From Plasmodiophora brassicae (taxonomy: Eukaryota; Endomyxa; Phytomyxea; Plasmodiophorida; Plasmodiophoridae): a DNA stretch of 64,000 nt. The position numbers and the translations under genes are program-made. This document shows positions 1 to 11,037 of the stretch, piece by piece. The notes under the pieces are model-generated. The model saw only the letters and a program-made list of their open reading frames with translations. It made no database searches and was not told where the DNA came from. The DNA lies in assembly GCA_039704465.1 (NCBI GenBank), contig JASFAU010000018.1, positions 372,001-436,000 on the forward strand, written 5' to 3'. Numbering within the stretch: position 1 is the first letter of the stretch; each line of letters opens with the position of its first letter.

Positions 1-195
1 TCTTATGCTCCTTCAGGCCTACTTGACGAGAATGTCCACTTTGTCCATACGGCGCACCTGCTGAAAGCGCTCATCACCGCCGGCAAGCCATACATCCTGA
101 AGCTATTCCCTGATGAACGACACGGGCTTCGTCAACCATCGTCGACACTGTATTATCAACATTTCGTATTAGAGCATCTACTTGCCCATCTATAA
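1..195 (+). CDS. C-terminal end of a dipeptidyl peptidase 8/9-like serine peptidase (partial)
   Basis: Frame 1 is open from the window edge to a TAA at 193-195. The residues resemble the end of the alpha/beta-hydrolase domain of the DPP8/DPP9 (S9B prolyl peptidase) family. A GLLDENVHF segment matches the family's loop carrying the catalytic Asp, and PDERHGLR carries the predicted catalytic His. The Ser nucleophile lies outside the window. A pyrimidine-rich run ending in CAG at 16 looks like a splice acceptor, so the last exon probably starts at 17. Family members cleave Xaa-Pro dipeptides in the cytosol. The gene converges on the next one, with only 33 bp between stop codons. Confidence 0.8.
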   Translation, partial: SYAPSGLLDENVHFVHTAHLLKALITAGKPYILKLFPDERHGLRQPSSTLYYQHFVLEHLLAHL

Positions 196-228
196 GTACC
201 TCAGTACAACCCAACTGGTCAGCCACTA

Positions 229-1501
229 TCACACAGGACGTCCATCCTCATTCTGGAACAACGGCATCAGAAACCTTTGTGATCGGCGTTGAGCCGCATC
301 TCGATGGGCCCTGCAACGCTCGTGACAACAAGGCGTCAAATTAGCGACAGCATTACCTGTTCGTCGACTCGAACATCACCTCAAATGCCTCCCAACACAG
401 GAAGGCTCGATTCTGGCACAGGGCCTGCACGACCTGCTGACAGGCGCCGTCGTCGTCACAGGAATCCAGCATCCGCACGATATCCCCGGCAATATGAAGA
501 TGGTCTATCGGGTTCCACTGCAACTTTGACGTTCGCAGTACGCCGGGTAGCAGATGTGCAAATCGGTCAGCATTCACACCTGGGCCAGGGTAACGTACGT
601 TAACAGGCGCGCACAGGACGCGGTTGTGTAACATGCACCTGTATACTGGCGCCTCGCATTGCGGAACAGGCTCGCGGGGGTACGTTCGGCGCTTGTGCCA
701 ACGTCTGTGGGAACCTGGACACCAAGAGCTGCCCGAAGTTCGCTGGGTGGAGGTCGCAGCACGTTACACGCGCGGACAATCTGCCTAACAAGGTAATGAT
801 CAATGCCAGTGCCTGGATTCGTCCAATGTCAGTCGGACCTGGACCCGCGAATGTCCCAGACACTGATGCGGTTGATCAGACAGGGGTTACAGCGCCAAAT
901 GAGGTCACGAACGCCAATCTCCCACAATCGTCCGCTAACGCATGCCTCGGCCACGGTCGTCATCACCTTCCGGACAACGTCATGTGGAAGGTCGGCGACC
1001 TGGCACGCCCAGGGCACATCGGATCGAATATCCCAGCAGACGTCTTGATCGATCCCCTCCACAATCTCCAGACACGCCTTCATTCCGTGCTGACGAATCT
1101 CCTCTGCTAGTTCCTGTCGATCACCACTGGACACGATCGCGTACAGCAATACTGATCGCGCATACGGCGACATACGCGCTGACGCCTGCCGTAGTACGAC
1201 ATCTACGGCAACGGGTTAGGAAGCGGCCGCGACAACTGACGTCATGATCACCTGGAAGCTGAAGGACGTCCTGGATGAACGGTTCCCCGATGTGCGACTT
1301 GGCACAGATGGCCGATAGAGCGACAATCGCGTCCGATTCATCACCAGCCCGCCCCGCGTTGTACTCGGACACGACGCGGCCCAGCAGCTCCTTCCTGTGC
1401 ACCGGCCACCTCGACAGCACGATCGGGACGTCGCTCAGCGCACAGCGTCCCGGATCCATTCTGGGCCCCGGGAGTATCGGTTTACGATCGAAACGGTACA
1501 A
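229..1501 (-). CDS. Helical-repeat (ARM/HEAT-like) protein, function unknown
   Basis: Several minus-strand exons join in frame across short introns. They start at an ATG at 1501 and end at a stop at 229-231. One intron runs from a GTGATC donor near 1250 to a TAG acceptor after a CTAAC branch near 1194. Another ends in a CAG just before the exon reading VNADRFAHLLPGV. The last has a GTAATG donor near 346 and a GCAG acceptor. The protein is a run of amphipathic helices, for example RQELAEEIRQHGMKACLEIV, resembling ARM/HEAT repeats. I recognise no family-specific motif and infer no function. The gene is oriented tail-to-tail with the DPP8/9-like gene. Confidence 0.5.
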
Positions 1502-1515
1502 GGCGGGCGGTATCT

Positions 1516-2480
1516 ATGGAGGCGGGCCACGACGACAAGGTGGCGGATGGGGACGACAAGTCGGCGAAAGTCGTGGACAGCGTCGACAAGCGTCGCGCGG
1601 AACAGTCGTCCAAGGCGCTGCTGAGCGAGGCCCGTGCCCTGTCGCGGCACCTGAACCACGAGCTCCAGGGCGATGCGCTAGCGCGTTCCCACCTGCCGAT
1701 CAACGTCGACGACGACAATGACTTCCCGGAGCGGGTCGCCGACGGCGTCCTGCACTGCGCGTTCATGAACAGTGTGCACCCGGACGCGATCCCGTCCGTC
1801 CGCATCAAGTGCCCGGCTAGGAACCGCTTCGAGATGGCCGCCAACCAGCGCCTGTACCTGGACGCTGCCCGGCGCCTCGGCTACATCGTCATCAACGTCG
1901 GCGAGAACGACCTGGTCGACGCCCGCCACCACCTACAGCTCGTCATCGGCCTGCTCTGGCAGCTGCTCGACCGGCAGCTCCTGGAGCGCGCCCATCGCAC
2001 GCTGGGACACGACCACGACGTCACCGGCGACCTCGCCCTGCGCTGGTTCAACGAGAAGCTGGCGCTGGCAGGCGCGCCGCTCGTCGCCAACCTGCACGAC
2101 GACTTGGCCGATGGGCGCGCCTACATGGCCGTCCTGACACAGCTCGGGGCCCGCCAGCCGATCGTTCGTGGCGGCGACGCCGTCATCGCCATGGCACGTT
2201 CGCTGGGCGTTAACGTCCTGATCGGGGCGGATGACATTGCCAGAGGGCACCCGCTCGTGAACCTCGCGTTCGTCGTGAGCCTGATCGCCTGGGAGGAGAC
2301 GCGCCCGTCGTCGGCGCTACCCAGCGTCGAAGTCAACGTCGCTCCCGAGAGCACGATCGCGCCGCTGGTCGCCTGGTTGGAACAGCGCGCCACCGCGATC
2401 AAGGCCAGCCGGGCGCCGTCGCTGACGCCGGCGATGGCCACCGCCCAGCCCGACGTCGTCCCACTGCCGCGATGGCTGTT
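1516..2480 (+). CDS. Fimbrin/plastin-like protein with tandem calponin-homology domains (3' end unresolved)
   Basis: The ATG at 1516 opens a long frame. After a charged N-terminus comes a CH domain: HLPINVDDDNDFPERVADGV resembles the plastin CH1 start, and LVIGLLWQLLDRQLLERA is its last helix. A second CH domain follows, from GDLALRWFNEKLALAG to HPLVNLAFVVSLI. This order and the 'RLGYIVINVGENDLVDARHH' stretch match the actin-binding domain of fimbrin, which bundles F-actin. Only one CH pair is seen, while ordinary fimbrins have two pairs plus EF-hands. The frame stays open into the first carrier exon near 2757, so the true stop could not be placed. Confidence 0.65.
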
Positions 2481-2484
2481 GCCG

Positions 2485-3659
2485 ATGGCGGTGACGGGCG
2501 CCTGGGCGTCCGACTCCGCGTTGCCCGGCTTCTGGGTATGGTTCTCGTCGGCGACGCGATACGGTCACGTCAGGCCGCGGCCGGACGCCGCCACCAGGGC
2601 AACGGTGAACGGCGACGCGTCGGCGCTGACAACGCACTGGACGACGTGTATCCGTCCCTCGTTTGAATCCGTCGACCTGGACGTGTTCGCGCCGAGTACG
2701 GCGACCGGCACGAAGGAGCTGATACCCAGCCTGGCGTCGGGCCTGCTAGGTAACAACAACACATGGGACGCCGCCCGTCGTCCCGGCAGCACTGATGATC
2801 TAGCACGGTGTGGTAGGCGTCGGTATCGCCAGGACGGTGGTGGCGCCGCTGGAGCGCCTGCAGGCGATTCGGCAGGTCAGCGGGCGCCCGTTCCCGTTGT
2901 TGGTGCTGTTTGAAGCGGAGGGGTTCCGCGCCCTGTGGCGAGGGCACCCCGCCAACCTATGTACGGCTGTGCTGCGGCGCGCCCATGCCCGTCGCGTCGC
3001 TGATCGTCTCTGTGCACAGGCCGTCTGGTGCCCTACACGGCGGTGCACTTCCTGTGCACGCCGACATCGGTGACCTCGCGGGACCTGTGGACGGGTCTGG
3101 CGGCGACATTGGCCGCGGGCCTGGCCCTGTACCCGTTAGACGTCGCGCAGACCTGCCTGGCGGTGTCCAGGTCGTCGTCGACGTCGTACGACACGATCCG
3201 GGACGTCCTGGGGCGTGCGGTCTGGCGGCACGGCCTGCCGGGCCTGTACCGGGGCATCGGACCCCACGCCATTGTAGCATTCGACGAGGCAGCGCTGGCC
3301 CGGGCCCAGGTCTGACCGCGCATGGGCAGGGCACGACCGCGTTCGTGGCGACGAGCGCGGCCGTGTACCCAGAGGTGCGGCAGGATTACGGCATGGTGAC
3401 GGGGACGGTGGCGGCCGCGTTGCTGTCGACGGTGGTGACGTTCCCGTTCCGGGTTGTCGGTCGGCGGATGCAGGCGCACGTCGCCAACAAGGGCCCGATG
3501 CCGTCGGCGTGGTCGGTAGCCGTTAACCCATTGATCAGCGCGCGCGGCGAGGGCGTCACGTTCCTGTACCGAGGCCTAGGCGCCGCGATCGTCAAGACCG
3601 TCCCCGGGACCGCCATTGCCATTGGCACTGCCGAGGCGCTCAAACACGTCATGGAGTAG
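2485..3659 (+). CDS. Mitochondrial carrier family protein (SLC25-like), 5' end uncertain
   Basis: Four exons join in frame. Exon 1 ends at SLASGLL near 2757. An intron of about 60 bp ends near 2818. The next exon carries RTVVAPLERLQAIRQ, matching the carrier signature PxD/ExxR after helix 1. An intron at 2961-3019 joins ANLC to RLVPYTAVHFL, matching helix 2. The second repeat has YPLDVAQT and GLYRGIGPHAI. An intron at 3274-3329 follows, then the third repeat with FPFRVVGRRMQAH and FLYRGLGAAIVKTVPG. Three repeats with six predicted membrane helices are typical of inner-membrane metabolite exchangers. The substrate cannot be read. The start is unclear because the frame is continuous with the upstream CH-domain gene. 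Confidence 0.75.
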
Positions 3660-3723
3660 AACAGGCGGCACTCCCACTGAACGATGGCTATTTATCAGGA
3701 TCGTTGCAGCACGATCCACATTC

Positions 3724-4593
3724 CTATCGTGCACTGGTGGTCAGCGTTGCCGACAGACGACTCGATATCGGACTCACCCCGGGAGTTTCGTCCGTACTTG
3801 TCGACTTGTCCTGCCGCTCCGTCTTCGTGGAGAACAGGGAGTGGAACGCGCCGGAGAACCCGGTTTCGACATCGTTGACGAGCATCTCAATCTCGTTGAT
3901 GGCTTCGTGTGCGAAATCCTCGCAGAGCTTCTCCATGACCAGCAGGCCGTCCTTCGCCTGCTGCTGCAGGCGGGACAGCCCATGCGATTCGAACGACGAC
4001 GAGAACAGTGGTGCGGTGCCCTTGATCGTCGCCTTCTGCTTATAGATCGTCCAGTCCGGGTTGTCGGGATGCGCCTCATACGTGCACACCTCCTCGACGA
4101 CCAGAAAGTCGGCCCTAAACGCACCGCGGTTTAGACTGGCCGCTACACACGATAGCAGACGCACCGAACCCGGTTAAGTTTCGTGATTTCAAGACGAGCT
4201 TCTGTTCCCTAGCGTTCGCTATTGATTGCTCGATGCCGAACGCCGATTTGGGTGCCCCAATCTGCAGGTCGGGTCAGCAACAGGCGATCGTAGTGTGGTT
4301 CCGGTCGTTACGGCGTGCAGGAACGATGGGAAATTCGTCGTGGCCGTAATCAACCGGCAGGATACGAGATCGCCCGTTTCGGCGTCGAACGACCGGCGGA
4401 ACGTGTCGATCTCCTGGACGTGCGGGTATGACGGGTTCGGGTACTTGTGCCAGAACGCCTTCGACACCGTCGACCACGGGTGCCTGCGCGCATCGCCCGT
4501 CAACACGTCAATCGTTGCCTGGCCGGCCCACCCCGGCGTGCCCCGTCTGCCGGCTTACTTGTACGTGTGCGTGTGCTCGAACAGCTTCACCAT
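3724..4593 (-). CDS. PRELI/MSF1 domain lipid-transfer protein
   Basis: The start ATG at 4593 opens with MVKLFEHTHTYK. An intron at 4559-4484 then joins HPWSTVSKAFWHKYPNPSY, the hallmark N-terminus of PRELI/Ups1/SLMO proteins. Further introns (donor after SFLHA near 4318, and a GTTCGG donor with TTTAG acceptor near 4114) join ANAREQKLVLKSRNLTG to ADFLVVEEVCTYEAHPDNP, the conserved core strands. A C-terminal amphipathic helix follows, then a Ser/Thr-rich tail ending at 3724. Family members carry phosphatidic acid or phosphatidylserine across the mitochondrial intermembrane space with a TRIAP1/Mdm35 partner. The length of about 230 residues is normal apart from the tail. Confidence 0.88.
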
Positions 4594-4974
4594 GGCGACG
4601 GAGGCGCGGCCGGCCGGAACGCCGTGTCCTGAAAATGCCAAGCCAACCCCGCCGCGGGACCCGCAGTTCTCCTCAGATCCGACCCGGGATTCTGCTGAAA
4701 CTCCCGGCAGTCGGGTCTGCTGCTGGCCGCCGTGTTCCGCGGTTCGCCGCTTCGCAGTGTCGCCAGTTGCGCACCTTCAGCTTGCGCGACTGCACGCGCG
4801 GTCCGTAATATCGAACCTCAAATTCGCCGGTGGGGGCGTGGGGCAGCAACGCTCCCGGTTTACGTCGCGGTGCGCGTGTGTTACTGGACGTCGCCGGCAG
4901 GTGCGTGCCGCATTGCACGTGGTTGAACTTGAAGACGTGCGTCGGAGGCGGCTGGACCGCGCAGTCAGCGGACG

Positions 4975-6495
4975 ATGCGGTTCTGTGTGCCGCACCGGAT
5001 CCATCGTCCTGGCCGCGGGCCGTCAAGGGGACGCGCGGCCAGCAACAGTCTGGCGAGCCGCCACGTGAAGGCGTTCCGACTGCTGACGGAATACAGGCGG
5101 TGGCCGTCGGTGCCGGCCGCCGTCCGCTTCCTGGAGGCGACGCCCGCGCCGAGCCAGGGCTGGGACGTGTTCCGCCATGTCGTCGATTCCCGCCTGAGGC
5201 CCCGCCTGCCCTTCTTCCAGATCATGCTGCTGTTCTGCCAGCGGCACATGCCCTGCAAGGCGCCCGACGTACTACGCGCCGCCCTGCGCCGACGCGTCCC
5301 CGTTCGCCAGGACGACTCCCTGTTCTGCGCGTTCCTCGGCGCCTGCAAACGCGCCAGGCCGCCCATGCTGCAGGACGCGCTGGACCTGTACCGCGAGTGT
5401 GGCCCGAAGACCGACGAAGTCATCAGCGCGGTTGTCAGCATCTGCCGCGCGTCGAATCGCCCCGACGCCGCCCTGCCGCTCGTGGCCGACGCCGTCGACA
5501 GCAACGCCCGCCTGTGCGAGACGCTCGTCTGCACGTTCGCGGCCAGCTGTGCCGAATCGCGAACCGCGCTGGCCGCCGACACGGCCGAGCGCCTCGTCGA
5601 CCTCGTGCGGTCCGGTCGTGTCGACGCGTACCGCGTCGATTCGCTGTACGAGGACCTCGTGCGGGCGCTGCTCGCTCAGGACCGGTTCGACTCGGCGCTC
5701 GGCTGCCTCGACGTCATGGCGTCGAGGTCGGTGCCGCCTTCGGCGACCGCGCTCGCGATGTGCATCTCGGCGTTCGCCAATGCGGGACGCGTTGAGCAGG
5801 CGATGTCGTTGTTCGACGCGATGCAGCAGCAGCAGCAACAACGACGTGTACCCCTGGTGGCCCCCGCGTTCGTCGCTCTTGTCGCAGCGTGCGGTGGCGG
5901 CCAGGCCCTCGAGTCGCTGGACGCGCTCCATCGGGTCGCTGCCCAGACGTCACGGCTGGAGAACAAGCTGATCGCCAATGCCTTCATTGTCGCGTACGGT
6001 CGGTGCCGTCGGCCCAGCGTTTCTGAAGGCGTGTTTCGTGGCGTTCGGGACCCGGATGCGTCCACGTTTGACGCCATGATGACGGCGTACCAGGCGAACG
6101 ATATGCTTCCGGAAGCGGCTGCCGTGTTTCGGTCGCTCAAGCGGACCGGGCTGGCGTTGACGCGGGAGGCCGCCGTGAACGCTCTCTGCCTGCTAGCGAG
6201 GTCCAATTGCGTCCCCGACGCAATGCATGTGTTCGACCACATGGTCAAACGGTCGATGAGCGTCCCGCCCACGGTGCTCGCCAGCCTTGTCGGTGCCTGC
6301 GGGCGAGCATCGCAGTTCGATGCTCTCGAGCGGATTGCTCACTACTGTACTTCCTGTGGGTCACCACCGGATGCCGGTGTCGTCAGCGCGTTCGTTGCTG
6401 CGTGTCAGCAATGCAACCGCCCCGAGTACGCACAGCAATTCGTCTGCTCGGTTCCAGCGCCGGATCTGTCGCCGGCGACCTTGCTAGGACAGTGA
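4975..6495 (+). CDS. Pentatricopeptide repeat (PPR) protein
   Basis: An uninterrupted frame of 506 codons starts at an ATG at 4975. The N-terminus is rich in Arg and Ser without acidic residues, consistent with a mitochondrial targeting peptide. From about residue 150 onward the protein is a series of 31-36 residue helical hairpins of PPR type, for example FDAMMTAYQANDMLPEAAAV followed by FRSLKRTGLALTREAAVNAL. A short Gln run at about residue 284, encoded by CAG/CAA near 5821-5843, interrupts one repeat. PPR proteins bind organellar RNA and act in its processing, stability or translation. The RNA target cannot be inferred. The start could lie slightly downstream. Confidence 0.85.
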   Translation: MRFCVPHRIHRPGRGPSRGRAASNSLASRHVKAFRLLTEYRRWPSVPAAVRFLEATPAPSQGWDVFRHVVDSRLRPRLPFFQIMLLFCQRHMPCKAPDVLRAALRRRVPVRQDDSLFCAFLGACKRARPPMLQDALDLYRECGPKTDEVISAVVSICRASNRPDAALPLVADAVDSNARLCETLVCTFAASCAESRTALAADTAERLVDLVRSGRVDAYRVDSLYEDLVRALLAQDRFDSALGCLDVMASRSVPPSATALAMCISAFANAGRVEQAMSLFDAMQQQQQQRRVPLVAPAFVALVAACGGGQALESLDALHRVAAQTSRLENKLIANAFIVAYGRCRRPSVSEGVFRGVRDPDASTFDAMMTAYQANDMLPEAAAVFRSLKRTGLALTREAAVNALCLLARSNCVPDAMHVFDHMVKRSMSVPPTVLASLVGACGRASQFDALERIAHYCTSCGSPPDAGVVSAFVAACQQCNRPEYAQQFVCSVPAPDLSPATLLGQ

Positions 6496-6499
6496 CGTT

Positions 6500-7240
6500 C
6501 TGTGTACCTTCGAAAACCGGGCGTTGCGATTCGGTCCTCGTATTTGCTAGGCAGAGCAACTGGACGTCTCGATGGGCGGCCGCAGTTGCTGGGCTTGTCG
6601 TCTCGTATATTACATGGCAGGAGCGTACGCCCACCCGGCTTGACGATGCACGACCAAGTTATCCAGATGCATGTGACGGCGAAATCGAAATACGATACGT
6701 TCGAGCAAGGCGTACGGGTTCGTGCCTCGTCATCGGATGGCTGGCCCTCAATAAAACGGTGTCTGGATTGAATACACCTTGCATTGAAGCAATAGGTGCT
6801 TGCATTCGCAAGTGTTCTCGGTTTGGAAGACGTTTTCTCTACAGAAGGGACGTTCGACCGCAAGGCACTGTCGCCAGTTCGCTCTGCACCATTCTTACGT
6901 ACGCACGTATCCTGGTCGTATGTCTGTCTGGATCATGGACGGAGCTCGAATTCATTGTCATCCGATCGACATCATCATGAGTTATCACTTATCTCTGCGC
7001 AAGATGCCGATATTTCTGCCCGCGTGTTGCCCGTTTCATAATCCGATTGAGGTTCCTTTGGGATGTTCAAGCGGCGGCTTCGTGATCCTTGCCAAGAGCG
7101 TGCCGCTTCCGATATCACTGCACTCCTCAACGATCACGTCTTGGTTGAATTACGCAACCGTTCACTGGCGGATGTGTTCAAGATGTGTGGATCCGACCGC
7201 GATCGTCGAGGAGCAATGCTAACTGGCGCCCGCTGGGTCA
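6500..7240 (+). pseudogene. Degenerate DDE-superfamily transposase remnant
   Basis: Fragments in different frames together resemble an IS630/Tc1-like DDE endonuclease of the type common in fungi and oomycetes. They are GLEDVFSTEGTFDRKA near 6823, SVWIMDGARIHCHPIDI near 6920-6970 and MPIFLPACCPFHNPIEV near 7000-7050, with the usual catalytic D of the MDGAR block. A one-base deletion after PIEVP near 7058 shifts the frame to FKRRLRDPC and a C-terminal helix. At least one more frame change precedes SVWIMDG. No terminal inverted repeats were found. The copy cannot encode a complete protein as it stands. Confidence 0.7.
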
Positions 7241-7426
7241 GCAGCAACAGAGTATTCTTCATGGGCACTGCCGATGATCGGTTCAGGAATGTTTTTGCAG
7301 CGGGTCCACGCGTCATCCGGTCATCTATCCCGCGCCCAGCGGCTGGTCATTTTTGGGGTGCGGGCGGGAGGGGGTCCCCTATACCCGGCCGCGACACCAC
7401 GCCACAGCGGCAGCGGGCAGCGGGAG

Positions 7427-10400
7427 ATGCAGTACTGCGAGGATATCGAGCCGTCCAAGGAGAACATCAAGCCGCTGCCGCAGGGTCGAGGCCGGGCGGC
7501 CCTGACCAACGCGTCGGCGGGAGCGTCGGCCGGCCACGCCAGCGCGCACCCGACCGCGCTGCAGTTCGAGCAGGAGATCCGCGCGTACAATGGCCCCGAC
7601 CCGCTATCCGGTCGGTTCGCCTGGCCGATTCAGTCGCACATCGCCAGCGTGCTGAGCCGTGTGCGAATTCAGTCTGGTGCCGGTATATCAAGTGGACGGA
7701 AGAGGCATTCGTGTCGGGCGGAGACCGTTCCCACCTAACCGTATGTCTGCGTTCATGCGGATGGCACTGCTAACTTGCCCATCTGTATAGGTCCTGCTGG
7801 AAAGATGCTGCATGGCGTTCAAAGACGACCCCACCTACCGAGAGTCGAAGAAGTACCTTCGCCTGTGGATTACCTGTGCGGTCGTGTCGCCCGCTGTCTC
7901 CAAATACCTTCCGCTGTCTGACCACCTTGCTGGCCAGTCGCGCACAACTGTCACGAAGGCGTTGAGGACCTGTTCCAGTTCCTGCGTTCCAAGTCGATCG
8001 GTCAGGGCCACGCCCTCTTCTACCAGGCCTGGGCGCACGTCCGCGAGACGAAGGGTGATTACCAGGGCGCCGAGGACATTCTTGAATCCGGGCTCAATGC
8101 CGGCGCCCATCCTGTGGATAAGTTGACGCAAGAACGTGAGCTGCTTCGTTCGCGGCGACGTGCCCACGAGGTCAACAGTGGCCCGACTGCCACATCACGA
8201 GATGCGCTGTCTCAGCTTGAACGCAAGGCCGACGTCCGATCCCACCGCAAAGGAATTGCACCCCAGCCACTGCCTTCGAACGCGGGCACGGCGACGTGCG
8301 GGTCAGATGCCCCGGCAGTCAATGTCTTCGTCGACGAGAACAACAACCCTGTTGATCGCAATCGATTATGTCCACCTGGTCCTGGCACCATGGGTCTCGC
8401 TCGATCCGAGACCAACAAGGAGAACGTGCTCGCTCCCGCGACCTGGAATGCACCGCTTCGGCGCGGGCCACCAGCGAAACCGGCAGTACCGTCAGCGGAA
8501 CCCAGCATCCAGGTCTTTGTCGATGAGGCTCTCGAGCAGCCCAAGGTCGGCCGTCCATCCTCGAATGACAATCTGCAGCAGCGTGCGCACGGTGCAACCA
8601 TCTTCGAACGCATACAAACCGATCCTCTTCGACGCGTTCACGAGGCGCAAATCCAGCCGCCGGCCGTCGTTGATACGACATCCGAGTACGACAGGCGGTA
8701 CAACGTTGACATGCTTCGTGATCCGGTTACTGGGGCTCCCGACGCTCTCAGTTTCGAGGAAGTTCGAGCTCGCGATATGGCAACTCGCGAAAAAGCCCTG
8801 CGACAGCAGCAGCAGCAGCAGCAGCGACAGCAGCAACTCCAGAAGCCGGTGCAACATCAGGATTCGGACGAACCTCCCATGACTGTAAATTACAGTCAAA
8901 TGCTGTCGCTTCAGGGACCTGGCCTGAAGACGCCCAAACTTCCTGCGGTTGACGTAAGAGACGCACCGATTCGTTGTGCATCCACTCAGTTGACGTTGTG
9001 GTTGATCACAGTCGCCGGCATCAGCGAACCCTCGTCGACTTCAGTTCATGATGACCCCTGGTGCCATCACGGCTGACGTGCCATCGATACAGACGTTTCT
9101 GGCGAAGCCGGCTGAGAAGAAGTCGACACTAATCGTGCGTCGTGACGCATTGCCTCCCCCGTCGCCGACGGCCACAATGACGGTCGACACCCGCAACGCT
9201 CTCCATGACGTTCGCTCGATGTTTGTCGAAGGCTGCGGTGCGGATGATGAAGCAGGCAGTGACGACCCCGCATGCCCTGTCGGCAACACGAACGAGGGAG
9301 ACGAGCAGTTCGAAATCTATCACGACCCAACCACGACGTTGCCCGTTGGGTCGCTCCCTGATTCCAGTGGAGCCGCCGTCATTGATCCGGATTCGCCTTC
9401 TGAAGTATCACGTCGAGCCATCGATCCTTCCAAGGTAAGTCGGCAAGTCGGCCTGTTACTTTGTGGATATCGCGCTCACCTCTGGTCCACTGTCAGGTGA
9501 AGATCCCGGGGGTTATCGATCACTCGTCAGTTGGGGCACCAGACGAGATACGCGACATCGACGAGGATTGCACGATCGGTATGCATTACCTGCCCGCTTT
9601 CGCTGGAACTAGTTTCTCAGCCGTCTGTTGCAGAACTCGACGATGCAGACCTTCTGGTGATGAGCAAGATTCGCAACAACATTTACGAAGCCCAGGTGCG
9701 GACGACGTTTTCTACGCGGGACTCGCCAGTGCCTTACTAGCCGATTAGGACCTTTCGACTGACAAATCCCTTGTCCTGAAAATTGTTCGGCCCACTTCAG
9801 TGTGGGAGTCGCACATTGCCGCGAGGCTGGCTGAGCGGCTCAGTCCCACTTCACGTCTGGACCTTTGCTTGTGCCCTGTCGCCACGGGTTTGCTAACTCG
9901 TTGTCGTCCAGTGACAAGTTTGACGCCCGCTCTTCGGTCTTATGCGTTCGAGGACCTGGCTCTGGTCGTTTCCGAGCTGCGAGACGATCTCGGCACCGTT
10001 CAGGCGCTTCTCGATCGCCACAAATCCAGAGGCACCGTCTGCCCCGAACCGATCGCACTGCTGTACTCGCAACAAATCCTCGCTATACTTCAGATGTCAG
10101 TGACAGCGGCGGCATGATCGCCGCTCTTTGCCTGACAATGGGTTGACTGTTTCCAGACTTGCGAATGCCAACATCCTTCATCGTGCCATTCAGGTACCTG
10201 GAGTGGCGCGCGGCCTGCACGTATCAGTACTGATCTATTCGTTCCACGACAGCCTAGACATTTGGTCCTTGGTGACGAATGCCATACCATTTCCCTGATC
10301 GACTTCTGTCGTGCCATCGACCTGTCGGTGTACAGCTCGGACACCCGATTTCAAAGCTCGACCTATCCTGTCGCGGGTGCAACGTGGAGAAACGAGGCAG

Positions 10401-10821
10401 GCCGGCTTGGCCTTGCAGATGGTGCCATACCTCTACTGACGCTGCCCGTGTGTTCGCACAGATCGACTCGATCGGCGCTGCGTCCACGATTCATCAGATC
10501 CTGTTCGGATCCGACCTGGACCTAACGCCCGCTCGTGCTGGCGACTTTCAGCCGATTCTGCGACAGATCGAGAGGGCGCTGCCTGAGTAAGTCTATGTAC
10601 GACCCGACGGATACCCAGGCACGGTCGCACTGATCGCGCGCGCTAACAGATCATACGCGTTCGACATCTGGGGCGCGATCTTCCAGAGCCTGCTGACGGA
10701 GCCGTTCCCGTCGCCCGCGTTGCACCACATGGTCGAGACCCATTGGCAGGACGTCGGCACCGACGTCCTGAAGTACGCCCTCTGCGACACCAATGTCCTC
10801 ATGCATCAGGAAACGCAATAA
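7427..10821 (+). CDS. MadBub/BubR1-like spindle checkpoint protein with C-terminal pseudokinase
   Basis: From the ATG at 7427 the N-terminus has a KEN box in SKENIKPL, then the Mad3/Bub1 TPR domain. An intron at 7611-7672 joins GPDPLSV to WCRYIKWTEEAF. Later exons give YLRLWIT and IGQGHALFYQAWAH. A second KEN box (TNKENVLAP, near 8415) lies between two VFVDE motifs, NVFVDENNNP and QVFVDEALEQP, which resemble ABBA/Cdc20-binding elements. After several introns comes a Bub1-type kinase fold: SLVLKI keeps the beta-3 Lys. The catalytic loop reads ILHRAIQ|PRHLVL, lacking Asp and Asn, and DFG is DFC. The last exon ends at 10821. In this family the protein restrains Cdc20-APC/C until kinetochores attach. 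Confidence 0.88.
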
Positions 10822-11037
10822 TGAATAGAGCAGCTACATAGGTCAAGCTCTACCTGCAGACGTGGCGACGACGTGAGCGCTGCCACAATCGGGATGAGCA
10901 GAAAGGGGTTGTCTCGCGCGCAGTGCTCTGCGCGGTGGAGAGTGCGAGCGAGTGAGCCACACCAAAAATAGCGCGTTGGTACGTCGACTGTTTGCGGAGC
11001 CTCCAGGAAGGTGGCAGCGATTGTCGACGGGAAGGCC

